From Mytilinidion resinicola (Eukaryota > Ascomycota > Dothideomycetes > Mytilinidiales > Mytilinidiaceae), in NCBI RefSeq assembly GCF_010093595.1, contig NW_022985438.1, positions 1,822,785-1,886,784 on the forward strand: a stretch of DNA of 64,000 nucleotides, given 5' to 3'. A program made the translations under genes and the position numbers. Positions 36,737 to 46,818 of this stretch are shown here, piece after piece. The notes beneath the pieces were generated by a model, which made no database searches, was not told the origin of the DNA, and saw only the letters and a program-made list of their open reading frames with translations. Each line of letters starts with the position of its first letter. Position 1 is the first letter of the stretch.

Positions 36737-38476
36737 ATGGCTGCAGAGAAGGACTACGGGAAGGATGTCGAGGTCACGGCTGGGTCGTACTCTGGCTCTG
36801 AGAGCCCGACTACCTCCCACCCGCCCCTGGACCCGCAAGTGGAGAAGCGGATCGTGAGAAAGCTCGACATGAAGGTCATCCCGATCTTGTGGATCCTCTA
36901 CCTCGTGTCCTTTGTCGATCGAGGAAACATAGGTAATGATCATCCTAGAGTATTGATGGCGTCAAGAGCTCACACACTATTGTGCTTTATCAGGCAATGC
37001 CAAAATTCAAGGCATGGACAAGGAGCTCAAGCTTGAGGGGCAGATGTTCAACATTGCTGTCATCGTATTCAACATTGGCTATGTCACGGCCGGAATTCCT
37101 CTCAGCATTGTCTTCCGGAAGACCGGCCCAAAGTCGCTCGCCGTCATGATGTTCCTTTGGGGTGAGCACGCTCGTCGATATTGCCATCTACTTTTTTGCT
37201 GACATCGCTGGCAGGCCTGACCGTCATTGGCCAAGGGTTGACAAAGAGCTACGCAGGCCTGGTGGTTTGTAGGACCCTGGAAGGTATCGCTGAGGCCGCT
37301 TTCGTTCCTGGCGCAGCCTACCTCATTGGATCCTACTACAAGAAAAATGAGTTCCTCAAGCGCTACGTCATATTCTTCAGCGCTGGAATCTTTGCAGGCG
37401 CCATTAATGGGGTACGAGTCAATGCCGCAAAGCACCGTTAGCATGCTGATCATTCAATAGTTCCTCGCGTATCTGTTCGTGAAGATGGATGGCGTCGGTG
37501 GTTACTCCGGCTGGCGATGGTAAGTGCTAATACCATGGCGCCCGTTCGCACTCCGATCTAATTTCCCATAACAGGATCTTCATCATGGAAGGGCTGGTTA
37601 CTGTCCTCGTCAGCTTCGCTTGCATTTTCTTCATCGTGCCCTTCCCTGAGCAGTCAACATTCTTGGCTCCTGAAGAGAAGGAGATTCTTCTGGCCCGGCT
37701 TAAGGCAGATGGCGGTGCTGTGGAACACGACAAACTTACGGTAGGACGTGCTCTAGGATTCTTCAAGGACTGGAAGATCTGGGCGGCGTAAGTTTCTAGC
37801 ACCCCTTGATTCAAACCTAACTAACATGATCAGCATCATCATCTATGTCGGTGCTGAAGAGAACGCAAACTCGATTGTCAACTTCCAACCCAGCATTCTT
37901 AAAGGCATCGGCTACACAGCCATCGAAGCCCAGACCCACACGATCCCTGTATATGTTACCGCAATGGCATTCTCCATCAGCTGCGCTGTCTTGAGCGAGT
38001 ATCTGCGCCAGAGATATCTTTTCGCCATGGTCGGGTTCATCACACTTTGCATTGGCCTCGCCGTGGAGGTTGCTCAGTCAAAGGTTGCAGGCGTAAAGTA
38101 CATGGGTATGTTCTTCATGACTTCCGGCGCATACCTAGTCATGCCCCTGGCTGTCGTTTGGATCGCCATAAATGTTGGAAAAGGCTACAAACGCACCGTC
38201 GCTTTGGGCGCTATTGTTGCCTTTGGTAACTGCGGGGCCTTTGTCGGTTCTAACGTTTTCCTTACTTCTGAGGCAAAGACTGGCTACCACACTGGGTTCA
38301 GCGTTGGCATGGCGTTCTGCTGCGCCGGCGCTCTCGCTTCGACTATCATGTATGTGGGTATGCGTTTAGGGAACAAAAAGCGAGACGAAGCGAGGAAAAC
38401 GTTGCCCCCGGCGTTGGATGAGCTGAGTCTGGAGGACATGGGTGAGAAACATCCGGACTTCCGTTACTCTTTGTAA
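36737..38476 (+). CDS. MFS permease, anion:cation symporter (Dal5/TNA1-like) family
   Basis: This is a plasma-membrane permease of the allantoate/nicotinate-type anion:cation symporter family. Six exons (36737..36932, 36994..37161, 37215..37411, 37461..37519, 37575..37787, 37834..38476) keep phase and give 491 residues. The N-terminus is polar, then KLDMKVIPILWILYLVSFVD opens helix 1, followed by RGNIGNAKI across intron 1. The ACS-type GTLEGI-like segment is seen as CRTLEGIAEAAFVPG, then the SYYKKNEFLKR loop and YSGWRWIFIMEG. The second half includes NFQPSILKGIGYTA. The family carries carboxylates, vitamins or ureides, and the substrate cannot be told from sequence. Confidence 0.88.
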
Positions 38477-38682
38477 ACGTATATGATACACGGAGGTTGG
38501 TCGAGTCTTTGCAGAGGAGCTGACATAAGGTCTGAGTTAAAGGTCTGAGTTACTACTAGAGGGCTATGTTCTATCAATTCAGTGTTATTGTCATGAAGCC
38601 GTCGCTGATGACTCAATTCACGATGTGCAGTTCTTTACGTCCTCTTTTTCAGCTTTCAGTTGGTGTATGAGGCCCTCGCAGC

Positions 38683-38872
38683 CTAGGTCGAGGAAGCTAC
38701 GTTATCAATTACTGTGCCCATCTCCGGCCAAACATCCCCGACAAGTGCGGCCACATTCTTTAAACAGCCGATAACTCCAGCTACAGTACCAGCCAAATCA
38801 TATCCTTCCATAGCCTCCAGTGACATCTTCAAGAAGAACACGCGTGTCCCCAACAAAACTAGATCATCTGCC
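38683..38872 (-). other. Possible terminal exon of an unknown gene or gene remnant
   Basis: After a good acceptor (TTTTTCTTGGCAG) the minus strand reads GYDLAGTVAGVIGCLKN and VWPEMGTVIDNVAS to a TAG at 38683. It looks protein-like, but I cannot find the upstream exons. It lies in the degenerate repeat region and may be a remnant. Confidence 0.25.
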
Positions 38873-39240
38873 AAGAAAAAGAATTTAAAATAGTCTCTGT
38901 TTCACGAATAGCATAATCTAACATAACAACTCGGCACTATTCCTGCTATTTTTCGAGCAGCTCTTCCAGTCACAGCTTCCGAGTTTCCACATAGTGCTCT
39001 ATCGGTTCTTAATTGATCCAGGTGGGTTTCGCGAGTTTTCTTAGGGCGGCAACACACTCGAAAGAATGGTTCATTTCAAAGCACGTCAAAGCCAGTTTAA
39101 AACACGTCAGAGCACCATGGAAAGAGCTCCTATTTACGAATGGCGGGCCAAAAAATAGCAATTCAGCTTTATTCCTGCTAGTCTATAAATAGCCCTTCAA
39201 TTCACAACCTCTAAATAATTGTTTCACGCTCTGACAACTG

Positions 39241-39600
39241 TCAGTTAGTGCAAGAGGGCCTCACGAGGATCACTAGGGCTGCAGGAGACCATAGGGTGTA
39301 CTTGCAGTGTGTCTTACTGACGTACTCAATGCCGTGTTCTTCGGGGTACGCGCCTGGAGTTTGAGGGGGTTTTTCATCGTGACAGTGTTCACTGGTGTCT
39401 GGCCCAAGGAACGCCCCAGGAGTCTGCGGAAGTCCTTCGAGTTGTTCCTGGTTGTCATCGCTGGTGGCCTGCATGTCGACTCCAACGTTGGCGGGGGTCT
39501 GAATCTCGACGATGTTCTCTTGGTCGATGACAGCCAGCTGCACATCAGTGGCGGGGCCCGCTACAAGCCCTGGAGGTCTGGCATTTACAGCTTACCATTT
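39241..39600 (-). pseudogene. Degenerate paralogue A of an unknown Gln/Thr/Pro-rich protein
   Basis: The minus strand starts MPDL near 39585, then needs a 1-nt shift to continue as GPATDVQLAVIDQENIVEIQ. It carries on with QLEGLPQTPGAFLGP and a second related unit PPQTPGAYPEEHG, then runs out at 39241. The same order of motifs appears in copy B. No known family is recognised. Confidence 0.45.
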
Positions 39601-39689
39601 AGTGCAGGAGCCCTTAGATGAGGTGCCTGGGCCCTAAAATGCTTAAAATGACGGGCTAATTCGCAAACTACGACTTCCACATCTGCTCA

Positions 39690-39990
39690 GAGATGTTGCC
39701 GCGCTCGATCTTCTGGAGATGCTCACTGTCGCGTTCTTCGGGGTATGCGCTTAGAGTCTATAGGAGTTCGCCGAGTGTACTCTCGCGGTACTGCTCTGGA
39801 GCCTCAAGATGCTCCTCGTTGCCGTCATGACCATTGCTGAAGGTTTTCATGCGGACGTCAGTGTCGATGGGGGTCTGAGTGTCGATGGAGGTCTGAGTGT
39901 CAATGGTGGTCTAAGTATCGACGATGCTCTGGTCGACAACGGCAGGTTGCAGGTCGGTGGTAGCTTCTGCAGCTAGATCTGGCATTTTAA
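39690..39990 (-). pseudogene. Degenerate paralogue B with in-frame TAG codons
   Basis: The minus strand reads MPDLAAEATTDLQPAVVDQ from about 39985, then TAG, then a six-residue IDTQT repeat, then EHLEAPEQYRESTLGELL, TAG, and TLSAYPEERDSEHLQ. Copy A has CAG (Gln) before TPGAYPEE where copy B has TAG before TLSAYPEE. The first TAG also sits where the internal repeat has CAG. This is a pseudogene by C-to-T changes. Confidence 0.5.
39861..39914. repeat. 18-bp tandem repeat, three copies
   Basis: Three 18-bp units of the form gtgtcgatggnggtctga follow one another, with a fourth partial unit. On the minus strand they encode the six-residue repeat of degenerate paralogue B. Confidence 0.7.
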
Positions 39991-40539
39991 GCTTATCAGC
40001 TAGGCGCGTTCGCGAGGATTCCTGACGTAGCAGCGCGCCCAAACACGGGCTGTAAGCCACGAGGTGAAGCCATTCAACACTGTCAACATGATCCCCCAGG
40101 CAGCGCTTCAATTCATGACTTCCAATCCTTTACATCTTGTTTTTCAGTCTTCAGTTGGCACTTGGGGGGTCTGACGGCTATTCACTATGTAGCAGCGCAC
40201 TCGCACCAAAGCTTCAATTTACTGTTTCGATCGATACTTTGAACCAGCGCTACTCTCCGAGCGATACCACGTATTGATTCCTTTGGCGCACTGGGTTGAA
40301 CCGGTGTTAGGAGATATTCAGAAAGTGTCTACTCTGAATTGGAATTTTGAGTCACAGGGCTGATACCGAATAATACTGCCATGATGTCTTACGCATGAGT
40401 GAACAGGTTAAAAGATCTATCATCTAAAATGCCATCTAAATCTACATCTATCCACAGAACAAGAAACAGAAGTCTAGATACAATGAGTTACAAGAGGGTA
40501 TATCCGCACCACAAAATCATCCCAAGCCCACTCACCGCC

Positions 40540-41361
40540 TCAAGCCCAGTACTGCCCACACTCTTCCGGCTTTACACCCCTTCGATACAGCTCCCTCGGC
40601 ATCCCCGTCGAGTCACACGTCGCAAACTTCCACCAGCTCCCATGAAACACGGGCAATACTTTCATCAGCGCCCACCTGACCGGCGGCGGGATGGGCGGGA
40701 AGTTGTGAATGCCGCCCTCGAACGTGCAATCGTGATTCAACAAGAACAACGGCAGCTGCGTCGTCTTGCTCAAACTCCCCATGACCGTCTCCACCTCCTT
40801 CTCCACAATCCCCTTGAGATCGAGCTTATCCCCGAACTCACGCAGCGCGAGCAGCGTAGGTATTTCGTCGTTGAGATGTGTGGTCAGCGGCTCGAGGAAG
40901 GTGTCCATGATCGCGAGCATCTCTTTTGCATTGAACCCGGCAACGTCGCCAGCGAGCAGAGTGGAGAGGTACTCGCCCCATTTGTGGAGGCCGTCGTGGA
41001 AGGCTTCGTGTTGTGCGATGTTGACCTGCATCAGGCCTTTCCGCCCGGTGGCTTCCTCGATGGTGGGGAAGGCGTGGCTTTCTTCGCCCATGTGGTGCGC
41101 TGCGAGGCCGTCAAAGGCAGCTTTGCAGTAGGAGAGGAAGGCGTAGTATTCGGACGGATGAACATGAGGCGCTTGGAGATAAATGCCATTAAAGGCGCGG
41201 CTGAAGATGTTGTGGACAAGGGCCATGTCCGAGGCGACGTAGGTGTATTGGTCTGTTAGACCGGTTTGGAAAAATGGAGTTGGGATGATTTTCATGGGCC
41301 CGGACTCCCAGGAGAATTTGGGGGAGGCCATTTTGGGTGTGCTGGAAGAGGTTTGGTCCAT
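40540..41361 (-). CDS. Hemerythrin-like (HHE) domain protein
   Basis: This single-exon gene encodes 273 residues with a hemerythrin/HHE-type four-helix fold expected to bind a metal centre. The pattern is seen as SDMALVHNIFSR, then HHMGEESHAFPTIEE, QHEAFHDGLHKW, and HLNDEIPTLLAL. A C-terminal extension ends in VFHGSWWKFATCDSTGMP, typical of fungal members of this group. No signal peptide is present. These proteins are induced or clustered variably in fungi, and their roles (metal, redox or oxygen handling) are mostly unproven. It stands alone between repeat-rich regions. Confidence 0.85.
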   Translation of the reverse strand: MDQTSSSTPKMASPKFSWESGPMKIIPTPFFQTGLTDQYTYVASDMALVHNIFSRAFNGIYLQAPHVHPSEYYAFLSYCKAAFDGLAAHHMGEESHAFPTIEEATGRKGLMQVNIAQHEAFHDGLHKWGEYLSTLLAGDVAGFNAKEMLAIMDTFLEPLTTHLNDEIPTLLALREFGDKLDLKGIVEKEVETVMGSLSKTTQLPLFLLNHDCTFEGGIHNFPPIPPPVRWALMKVLPVFHGSWWKFATCDSTGMPRELYRRGVKPEECGQYWA

Positions 41362-42009
41362 TAAGATCTACAAGATGAACTGAGAGCTGTGAAGAATAAC
41401 GCTAGAATTGAGAGGCAACTTGAATAGAAGACTTGTGTGATGACAATGGTGAGGTATCGCCGTGGCCCTGCTTTATACTCGATTCTCAAGACCTCATCCA
41501 AGCCTTCTTAATATAACCTGAGTCCTCGGCCATGCCGCCAGAGCCATCACAGCGATTTTATAATGGAGTTGTTTTTAGAATCATTACCTCAGCTAAAGAC
41601 GGCAGTTGTAGGTCAATATCGCACGCCAAGAGAGCCACTTGAGGCTTCGTACGCTCCCAGCGGTGAGGTGTGCAAAGATAAGATGACCGCCTAGCGTTGG
41701 CATAGAGAGAAGATAAGGCTGAGCAGGCTACCTCTCTTAGGCTTAGTAATGACAGAAGGACTGCTTGCTAGAGACCGAAAGGGTGTGTCGATGCGTGCTA
41801 GATTGTAGTGGCGTTCAGCTGCGGGCGGCTGAGCCCATTAGCTGCGAGTCCAAGCAATCTGTGGGACTTTTGTCAAGCGCTAAGAAATAAATAGAGACAA
41901 AGGTGCGAGGGACTCAATAAGCTGATGGCGCATCAATGAGCTCTCTGCGCATGGGAGGCTTGGGCCTGGATAAGAGGGCAGGCTTTGTTGAACATCAAGT
42001 GGCAGTCCG

Positions 42010-42500
42010 TTCTGACACCGTCTGAGGTGGCCTGAAAAGCTATCAGGCTTGTCAAAACTATCGCTGTCCAATTCGTAATAACGTACCAAGGCACCTCAAG
42101 TGGTGCTAGGCAAGTGTACACAAGCCCAGAGTGGGGTGTGTGTCTACCGTGTCGGAAATTCAGAATGGAATCACAAATATGTAGACTGCCATTTTTTGTT
42201 CAAGGGAGCCGTGGCCGTGGGAGGCGAGTTCGGGCCTTGGGCGTCACGCGGGGCATGGAAAAGGTGGCACACTAATTCTAGAACAAGCTGTCTTGTGTGT
42301 ACACCTGTCTGCCACTGCTTGGGTTGCTTCAATGTATTTTCAGGAATCTGAAGAAGACAGAAGCTCTTCACCTTGGGCTATGTGGAAACTTGTTGAAGCA
42401 ACTTCATGCAGTAGCAGACAGGTGTACACCCGGGCAGAGTACTTGATGAGTGTGCCACTTTTTTCATGCCCAGCGTGGGCGTCTCGCGGTAGTTGTGTAG
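42010..42500. repeat. Fold-back repeat, copy 1
   Basis: The left arm (about 42238-42331) and the right arm (about 42397-42492) are inverted copies at roughly 75% identity. Both contain GGCATG, GTGGCACACT, GTGTACACCTGTCTGC and a GTTGCTTCAA end, separated by a loop of about 65 bp. The segment left of the arms (42010-42237) matches the flank of copy 2, so the repeat unit is larger than the hairpin. Confidence 0.6.
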
Positions 42501-43066
42501 CGGTAGTTTTGCAGCGATGGGCTTTAGGAACAACGTCGCGATTGTCAATAACACTGTGACGTTAGCTTATGTACATTTTTTGGACACTGTCAATGGTGCT
42601 TCACGCTTCCAAAAATCTAGACGAGCTGTGATTCCATCAGTTTGACCGACTACTAACCTCGCTGGGGCACCACAAACAGCGTTGAGCAAGTATCGATATT
42701 CATGGTCTTAACGTAGAAAAATGCAGGAAGATACGCTGCAGATATGATAGGAAGTGCTTGGATCTAGTGGAAGAGATCTAACGTTCGATATGTAGTAGCT
42801 GAAGATTTTCGATGCCATATAGAATACCAATGCGGGGGTCGGTGCGCAATTCGCTGTAGTAAATCTAAATTTCCATATAAGCTTCCAAAAAATTGGGACT
42901 GAATAGTTCAATGCTTTGCAATGATGGTTTGACAGTTACTTGTAATAACGGTGTGGTGGTTACCCAGTAGTTTCGAAGTGGTGTTCCCGCTTCGAAACCC
43001 AGCCGCCCCGCCTCTCTAACCACCCACTTACAACCATCTGAGGACCAAAAGAAACGCAAAAAGAGA

Positions 43067-43279
43067 TGCCTACAACAGGAATCGAACCCTTTGGGGTGTG
43101 GGTGTGAGCGTCGTGTTGTACAATTAATCTATAGTAGCTGCTTACTGTGATCTTTGCATTCCTGACCTTCGGTGGTGCTTTACCGCCTTGATACAAGTGC
43201 AACGCTGGGGAGAATTAGTCACTAAGCGTTACGAAATATGATCACTGGTAGCTTACCGTTACCACTGCGCCATGCAGGC
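43067..43279 (-). ncRNA. tRNA-like unit with Pol III signals, possible tRNA pseudogene or SINE
   Basis: On the minus strand 43279 begins GCCTGCA and the unit ends TGTAGGC plus A at 43067; these 7-nt ends pair fully as an acceptor stem. TGGCGCAGTGG fits the A box and GGTTCGATTCC is a perfect B box at tRNA geometry (TTCGATT, 5 nt, 7-nt acceptor, discriminator A). A TTTTT run follows 5 bases after the 3' end, as for Pol III. The 213-bp length, about 140 bp too long, and a weak T stem argue against a normal tRNA. The middle contains one arm of the 50-bp inverted repeat. Confidence 0.4.
43145..43194. repeat. Perfect 50-bp inverted repeat, left arm
   Basis: This 50-bp block is the exact reverse complement of 44045-44094; sequence match stops abruptly on both sides. 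The arms are 850 bp apart. It lies inside the tRNA-like unit. Confidence 0.85.
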
Positions 43280-44044
43280 TTTTGGGCAAGGCGAAAAATT
43301 AATTGCTTCATGTGCTATACTATGAGTGGGGCACAAGCGGGGTATGGTGCCACATCACTTCAAAACTTTGCAACAAACTTTGTCCTCGCATGAGAGCGAC
43401 ACTTCAGATTATCTTCGTATACTTCGAAAGTATCAAGCCCTAGATTATTGGTTTCAAATGTCGAAAGATCGATCGAGCGGCGTTATCACGTGCTGAGAAA
43501 GAGGTCTGCGACCTCTCTCAGCCACCACGCACTTTCTACAATCACTCATTGGTACATGCTAACCTGAGCTACAACCGTCTGAGGTAGCTCAACAGATGTA
43601 CACGCTGTTCAGAGCGATTCATTTCCATGTCGTTCTGATCCTTGAAAGTGTGCTAGGGTACCACAGACGTTGGCAAGATACTGTATAGACTTCTGATTAG
43701 GCATTCCAGGCGCTATCAACTGACAACTGTGTGCAAAACGCAGGTGCAAACTACAAAGAGTAGCGTTGGCAATACCATTAGCGCCGTAGACCCCCCCTTA
43801 GGGCAATCGAGCGCCACAGTGACACTTTGCAAACGGTTTGCTCCATTAAAGCAATCACATTGCTACAGCATGCCTTCATTATTGGTCTGTGTATAATATC
43901 TTGCTACTGCTATCGGTAATTCAACATACTTTCGAAACCTGATTGGGACAGAAGTTCATCATTCTGAATAAACGCTACACCTACTGAGCCACCTCACACG
44001 GCGGTACTTGTGGATTTATTGATGAAGGGCGGGGATCTCAAATG

Positions 44045-44094
44045 GTATCAAGGCGGTAAAGCACCACCGAAGGTCAGGAATGCAAAGATCACAG
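44045..44094. repeat. Perfect 50-bp inverted repeat, right arm
   Basis: This is the exact reverse complement of 43145-43194. No tRNA-like ends surround this arm. Confidence 0.85.
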
Positions 44095-44344
44095 GATAAT
44101 ATTAGATCTTGCTGGATGCTACTGCCAGGTGTGGCCCGTTTGACCAACTGTTTGTTTAGGCTTGAGCGAAAAGTATGATGATAATTCGAAATAGTCTGAG
44201 CTTGTAAATCCCGAAGTTTAGAGCAGAGGATAACACTTAAGGATGTATAATAAAAAGTTGAAGAGATTCAAAGCACCAAAGTAATAGTAGTGACTGAGCT
44301 GAAATAGGCACGCCGGGCATGAAAATGGTGGCACACTCAGCAGT

Positions 44345-44700
44345 TCAACACTGTTTGAGGTAGCCCAGAGAGCTATCAGGCTTGCCAAAGCTGGTATTTC
44401 ATGGATAACAATAGAGTACTAGAGGATCTAAAGCGGTGCTAAACAAGTGTACACAAGCATAGAAACAGTGTATATATACCTCGGGGATAAGAAGCTTGAA
44501 ATCAGAAACCAGAGATTCATGGACTGCCACTTTCGGTTGACACTCATCAACCAGGCTGTCTCATAGGTCCACCTGTCTACCACTGCCTGAAGTGCTTCAA
44601 CGAGTTTCCAGAGTGAAGAGCTTCTATCCTGTTTAGATATCTGAAAATGCAATGAAGCACCCTAAGCAGTGGCATACACGCACATGCCCCGCGTAACAGC
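44345..44700. repeat. Fold-back repeat, copy 2
   Basis: This is a diverged copy of 42010-42500 in the same orientation. Shared blocks include GAGCTATCAGGCTTGCCAAAG, AAGTGTACACAAGC, GGACTGCCACTTT, and CACCTGTCTACCACTGC, followed by the inverted match GAAGCACC and GCAGTGGCATAC. Confidence 0.55.
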
Positions 44701-44927
44701 CGATGCTTGCCGAAATCTGTCACACCGCTGAAATCGTGCCGATATCGTCCCAAGCTTACCTCCGACCGCCAGCGCCAGGTACAACATCATCTATCCGGCC
44801 AGCTTGTCGTTTGCAAACGAACGCTTTGTGCTTCAACATGGGCTCTACTTTCTAATAAAGTATCCCTCTTGTCAATTGACCGAGCTTGACTCTCCACTCT
44901 CCTCTCTCTACCGCCGACGCCCTCACA

Positions 44928-46232
44928 ATGTCCGCCGCTTTACCCGGAAATCGCGACTTACCCGCGTCCCAGTATGACCTCAGCACATACTGGGGACGGG
45001 TCAAACACTCCGCACAAATATCAGACCCTAGGTGAGGAAGCTGCTTGTAGACATCTCCTTGCTTTGTCCTGGTGTGGTGAGTACCACTACCGCTGAATGC
45101 GCGTCATGCTTCACCTCTATTATTTTGCGCGCGGAGAGCTTGAGCTAATGTATATGATATAGGACTCTCCTCACATTCCCAGCCGGTCTTGATCATGCGA
45201 AGAAGTTGGTCACATTGTATAAGCAGGGCGAAATCAAGGAGATGACGCCGGAGCTGTGGACCGCGAAGAAGATCGTGGATTCTACGCTCCATCCGGGTAA
45301 GAGTCGCACGACCAAAACGAAGTACCTTGTCTGACTCGGCAAAAGATACGGGAAAGCCAGTATTCCTCCCATTCCGCATGTCCTGCTTCGTAATTTCCAA
45401 TTTGGTGGTGACGGCGGGTATGCTCACACCCGGGCTTGGGGTAAAAGATCCAACACATCACGAGGAGACTTAGTATACTAATCAAGTCATAGACGGTTGG
45501 TATATTGGGATGGCAGATAACCAATCAGTCCCTCAATGTAGCCATCAATAATGCCAACGCGAACAAGTCCACGGCTCTCTCTACGTCCACCCTCATACAA
45601 TCATACTTCATGGCTGTTGGTGCGTCATGTACGGTCGCCCTGGGTCTGAATGCTCTGGTACCGCGCCTGAAGCGTCTCTCTCCAGCAGCTAAAATAACGC
45701 TGGGGCGCCTCGTGCCATTTGCGGCGGTAGCCAGTGCAGGTGCATTGAATGTGTTCCTCATGCGCGGCGAGGAAATCAGACAAGGCATCGATGTATTCCC
45801 AGTGCTTAGTGAGGAAGAAAAGAAGAAGGTGGAGGACGGGAGCCTGGAGATCAAGAGCTTGGGCAAGAGCAAATCCGCCGCTACATTGGCTGTGGGAGAG
45901 ACGGCGCTGAGTCGGGTCTTGAATGCTACACCGATTATGGTACTACCGCCCCTTGTCTTAGTCAGACTACAACGTACAAACTGGCTGAAACAGAGGCCGA
46001 GGATGGTAATGCCATTGAATGTTGGTAAGTGAACAAATGTACTATGACGCTCACGGTGCACGGATATTGATATCTGCTGGCAGGACTAATCTTTGCAACA
46101 TCTATCTTTGCCCTTCCTTTAGCTCTTGGTGCTTTCCCTCAGCGCCAGGCAGTGAGCGCGAAAACATTGGAACCGGAGTTCTGGGAGCGTGCTGGGAAGG
46201 ACGGGATGGTCGAATTCAATCGGGGTATTTAG
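44928..46232 (+). CDS. Sideroflexin, mitochondrial serine/amino-acid carrier
   Basis: Sideroflexins are inner-membrane proteins of mitochondria; animal SFXN1 imports serine for one-carbon metabolism, and the yeast homologue is Fsf1. Five exons (44928..45031, 45163..45296, 45346..45440, 45493..46024, 46084..46232) keep phase and give 337 residues, the family length. Motifs are QYDLSTYWGRVKHSAQISDPR-type N-terminus, TLHPDTGKPVFLPFRMS across intron 2, then WQITNQSLNVAINNANAN, which is the family signature. Conserved NATPIMVLPPLVL and FATSIFALPLALG form later membrane segments, and the protein ends FNRGI. No cleavable presequence is expected. The intron before exon 4 has a near-perfect branch site (tactaat). 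Confidence 0.93.
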
Positions 46233-46818
46233 ACCACCAAAGAGCATCATGTTGGGCGGAAGCTTGGAGGGCCTCTGTATAAACCTGCGTTATGTAATAA
46301 AATGAACTGAACTACCCAAGTAAAGGAGCTCGTGTCAATCTACTCAGCCGAAAGCATGCAAAATGGTGAACATATCAACCAATCACATGCTTCCGTTTCT
46401 CAGGCAAAGCAACCAATCTATAGTCACTCTAGAAGGATAGCAAGTCAATTTAAAGGCGTAAATCTAGCCGATATGGGCTTGAAAGAGCTCATATTCTTTC
46501 TCACACGTGGAGGAGGAGTTGATTGATTATGGGGCGCTTCGCGGCATCAAAGGTGGCCTTAAAGCCAAACGCCACGGTGTTCACTTGAATGCAGCTGATT
46601 TAATACCGCTAAGACAACATCAATGTCCATTCACGCCTACACAAACCTGGAGGACCTCGCCCCCTCTTCTTTCTTTCTATCTCTTAACCTAAAGCACCTC
46701 TGAATCTTTTCTCTGGTGTTTTGGCGTATCAAAGAACCCCTCGCTTCTGGCCACATCGTCATCTCGTCTTTTTTATTGATCGAAGCTCCCCCGACCTCCT
46801 CCATAGCTCCAATCCACA
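46233..46818. other. Intergenic region, promoter of the Lhs1 gene
   Basis: This is 586 bp between two plus-strand genes. The last 150 bp are pyrimidine-rich as in many fungal promoters. I see no clear element that I can defend. Confidence 0.4.

Larger units (their letters stand above)
38477..40539. repeat. Gene-poor region with degenerate, repeated gene fragments
   Basis: No intact gene is visible. Related blocks recur: a TTTTTCAG-TTTCAGTTGG block at about 38645-38665 and again near 40140-40160; a GAATTGAAGGGC/GAATTGAAGCGC block near 39190-39205 and 40100-40115; and two paralogous protein-like segments (39241-39600 and 39690-39990). The pattern suggests duplicated, decayed copies of a lineage-specific gene. 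Confidence 0.45.
41362..44927. repeat. Gene-poor, repeat-rich region
   Basis: Three and a half kilobases hold no convincing gene. They contain two copies of a fold-back repeat (42010-42500 and 44345-44700), a tRNA-like unit (43067-43279), a 50-bp perfect inverted repeat (43145-43194 and 44045-44094), and scattered degenerate copies of a tctgaggtngc motif. The start of the sideroflexin promoter lies at the right end. Confidence 0.55.

Noticed and set aside
43030..43130. A CTCACAC loop resembling a valine (CAC) anticodon loop in the tRNA-like unit
   Set aside because: The flanking anticodon stem does not pair and the region is a CA-rich low-complexity run, so no amino-acid identity is claimed.
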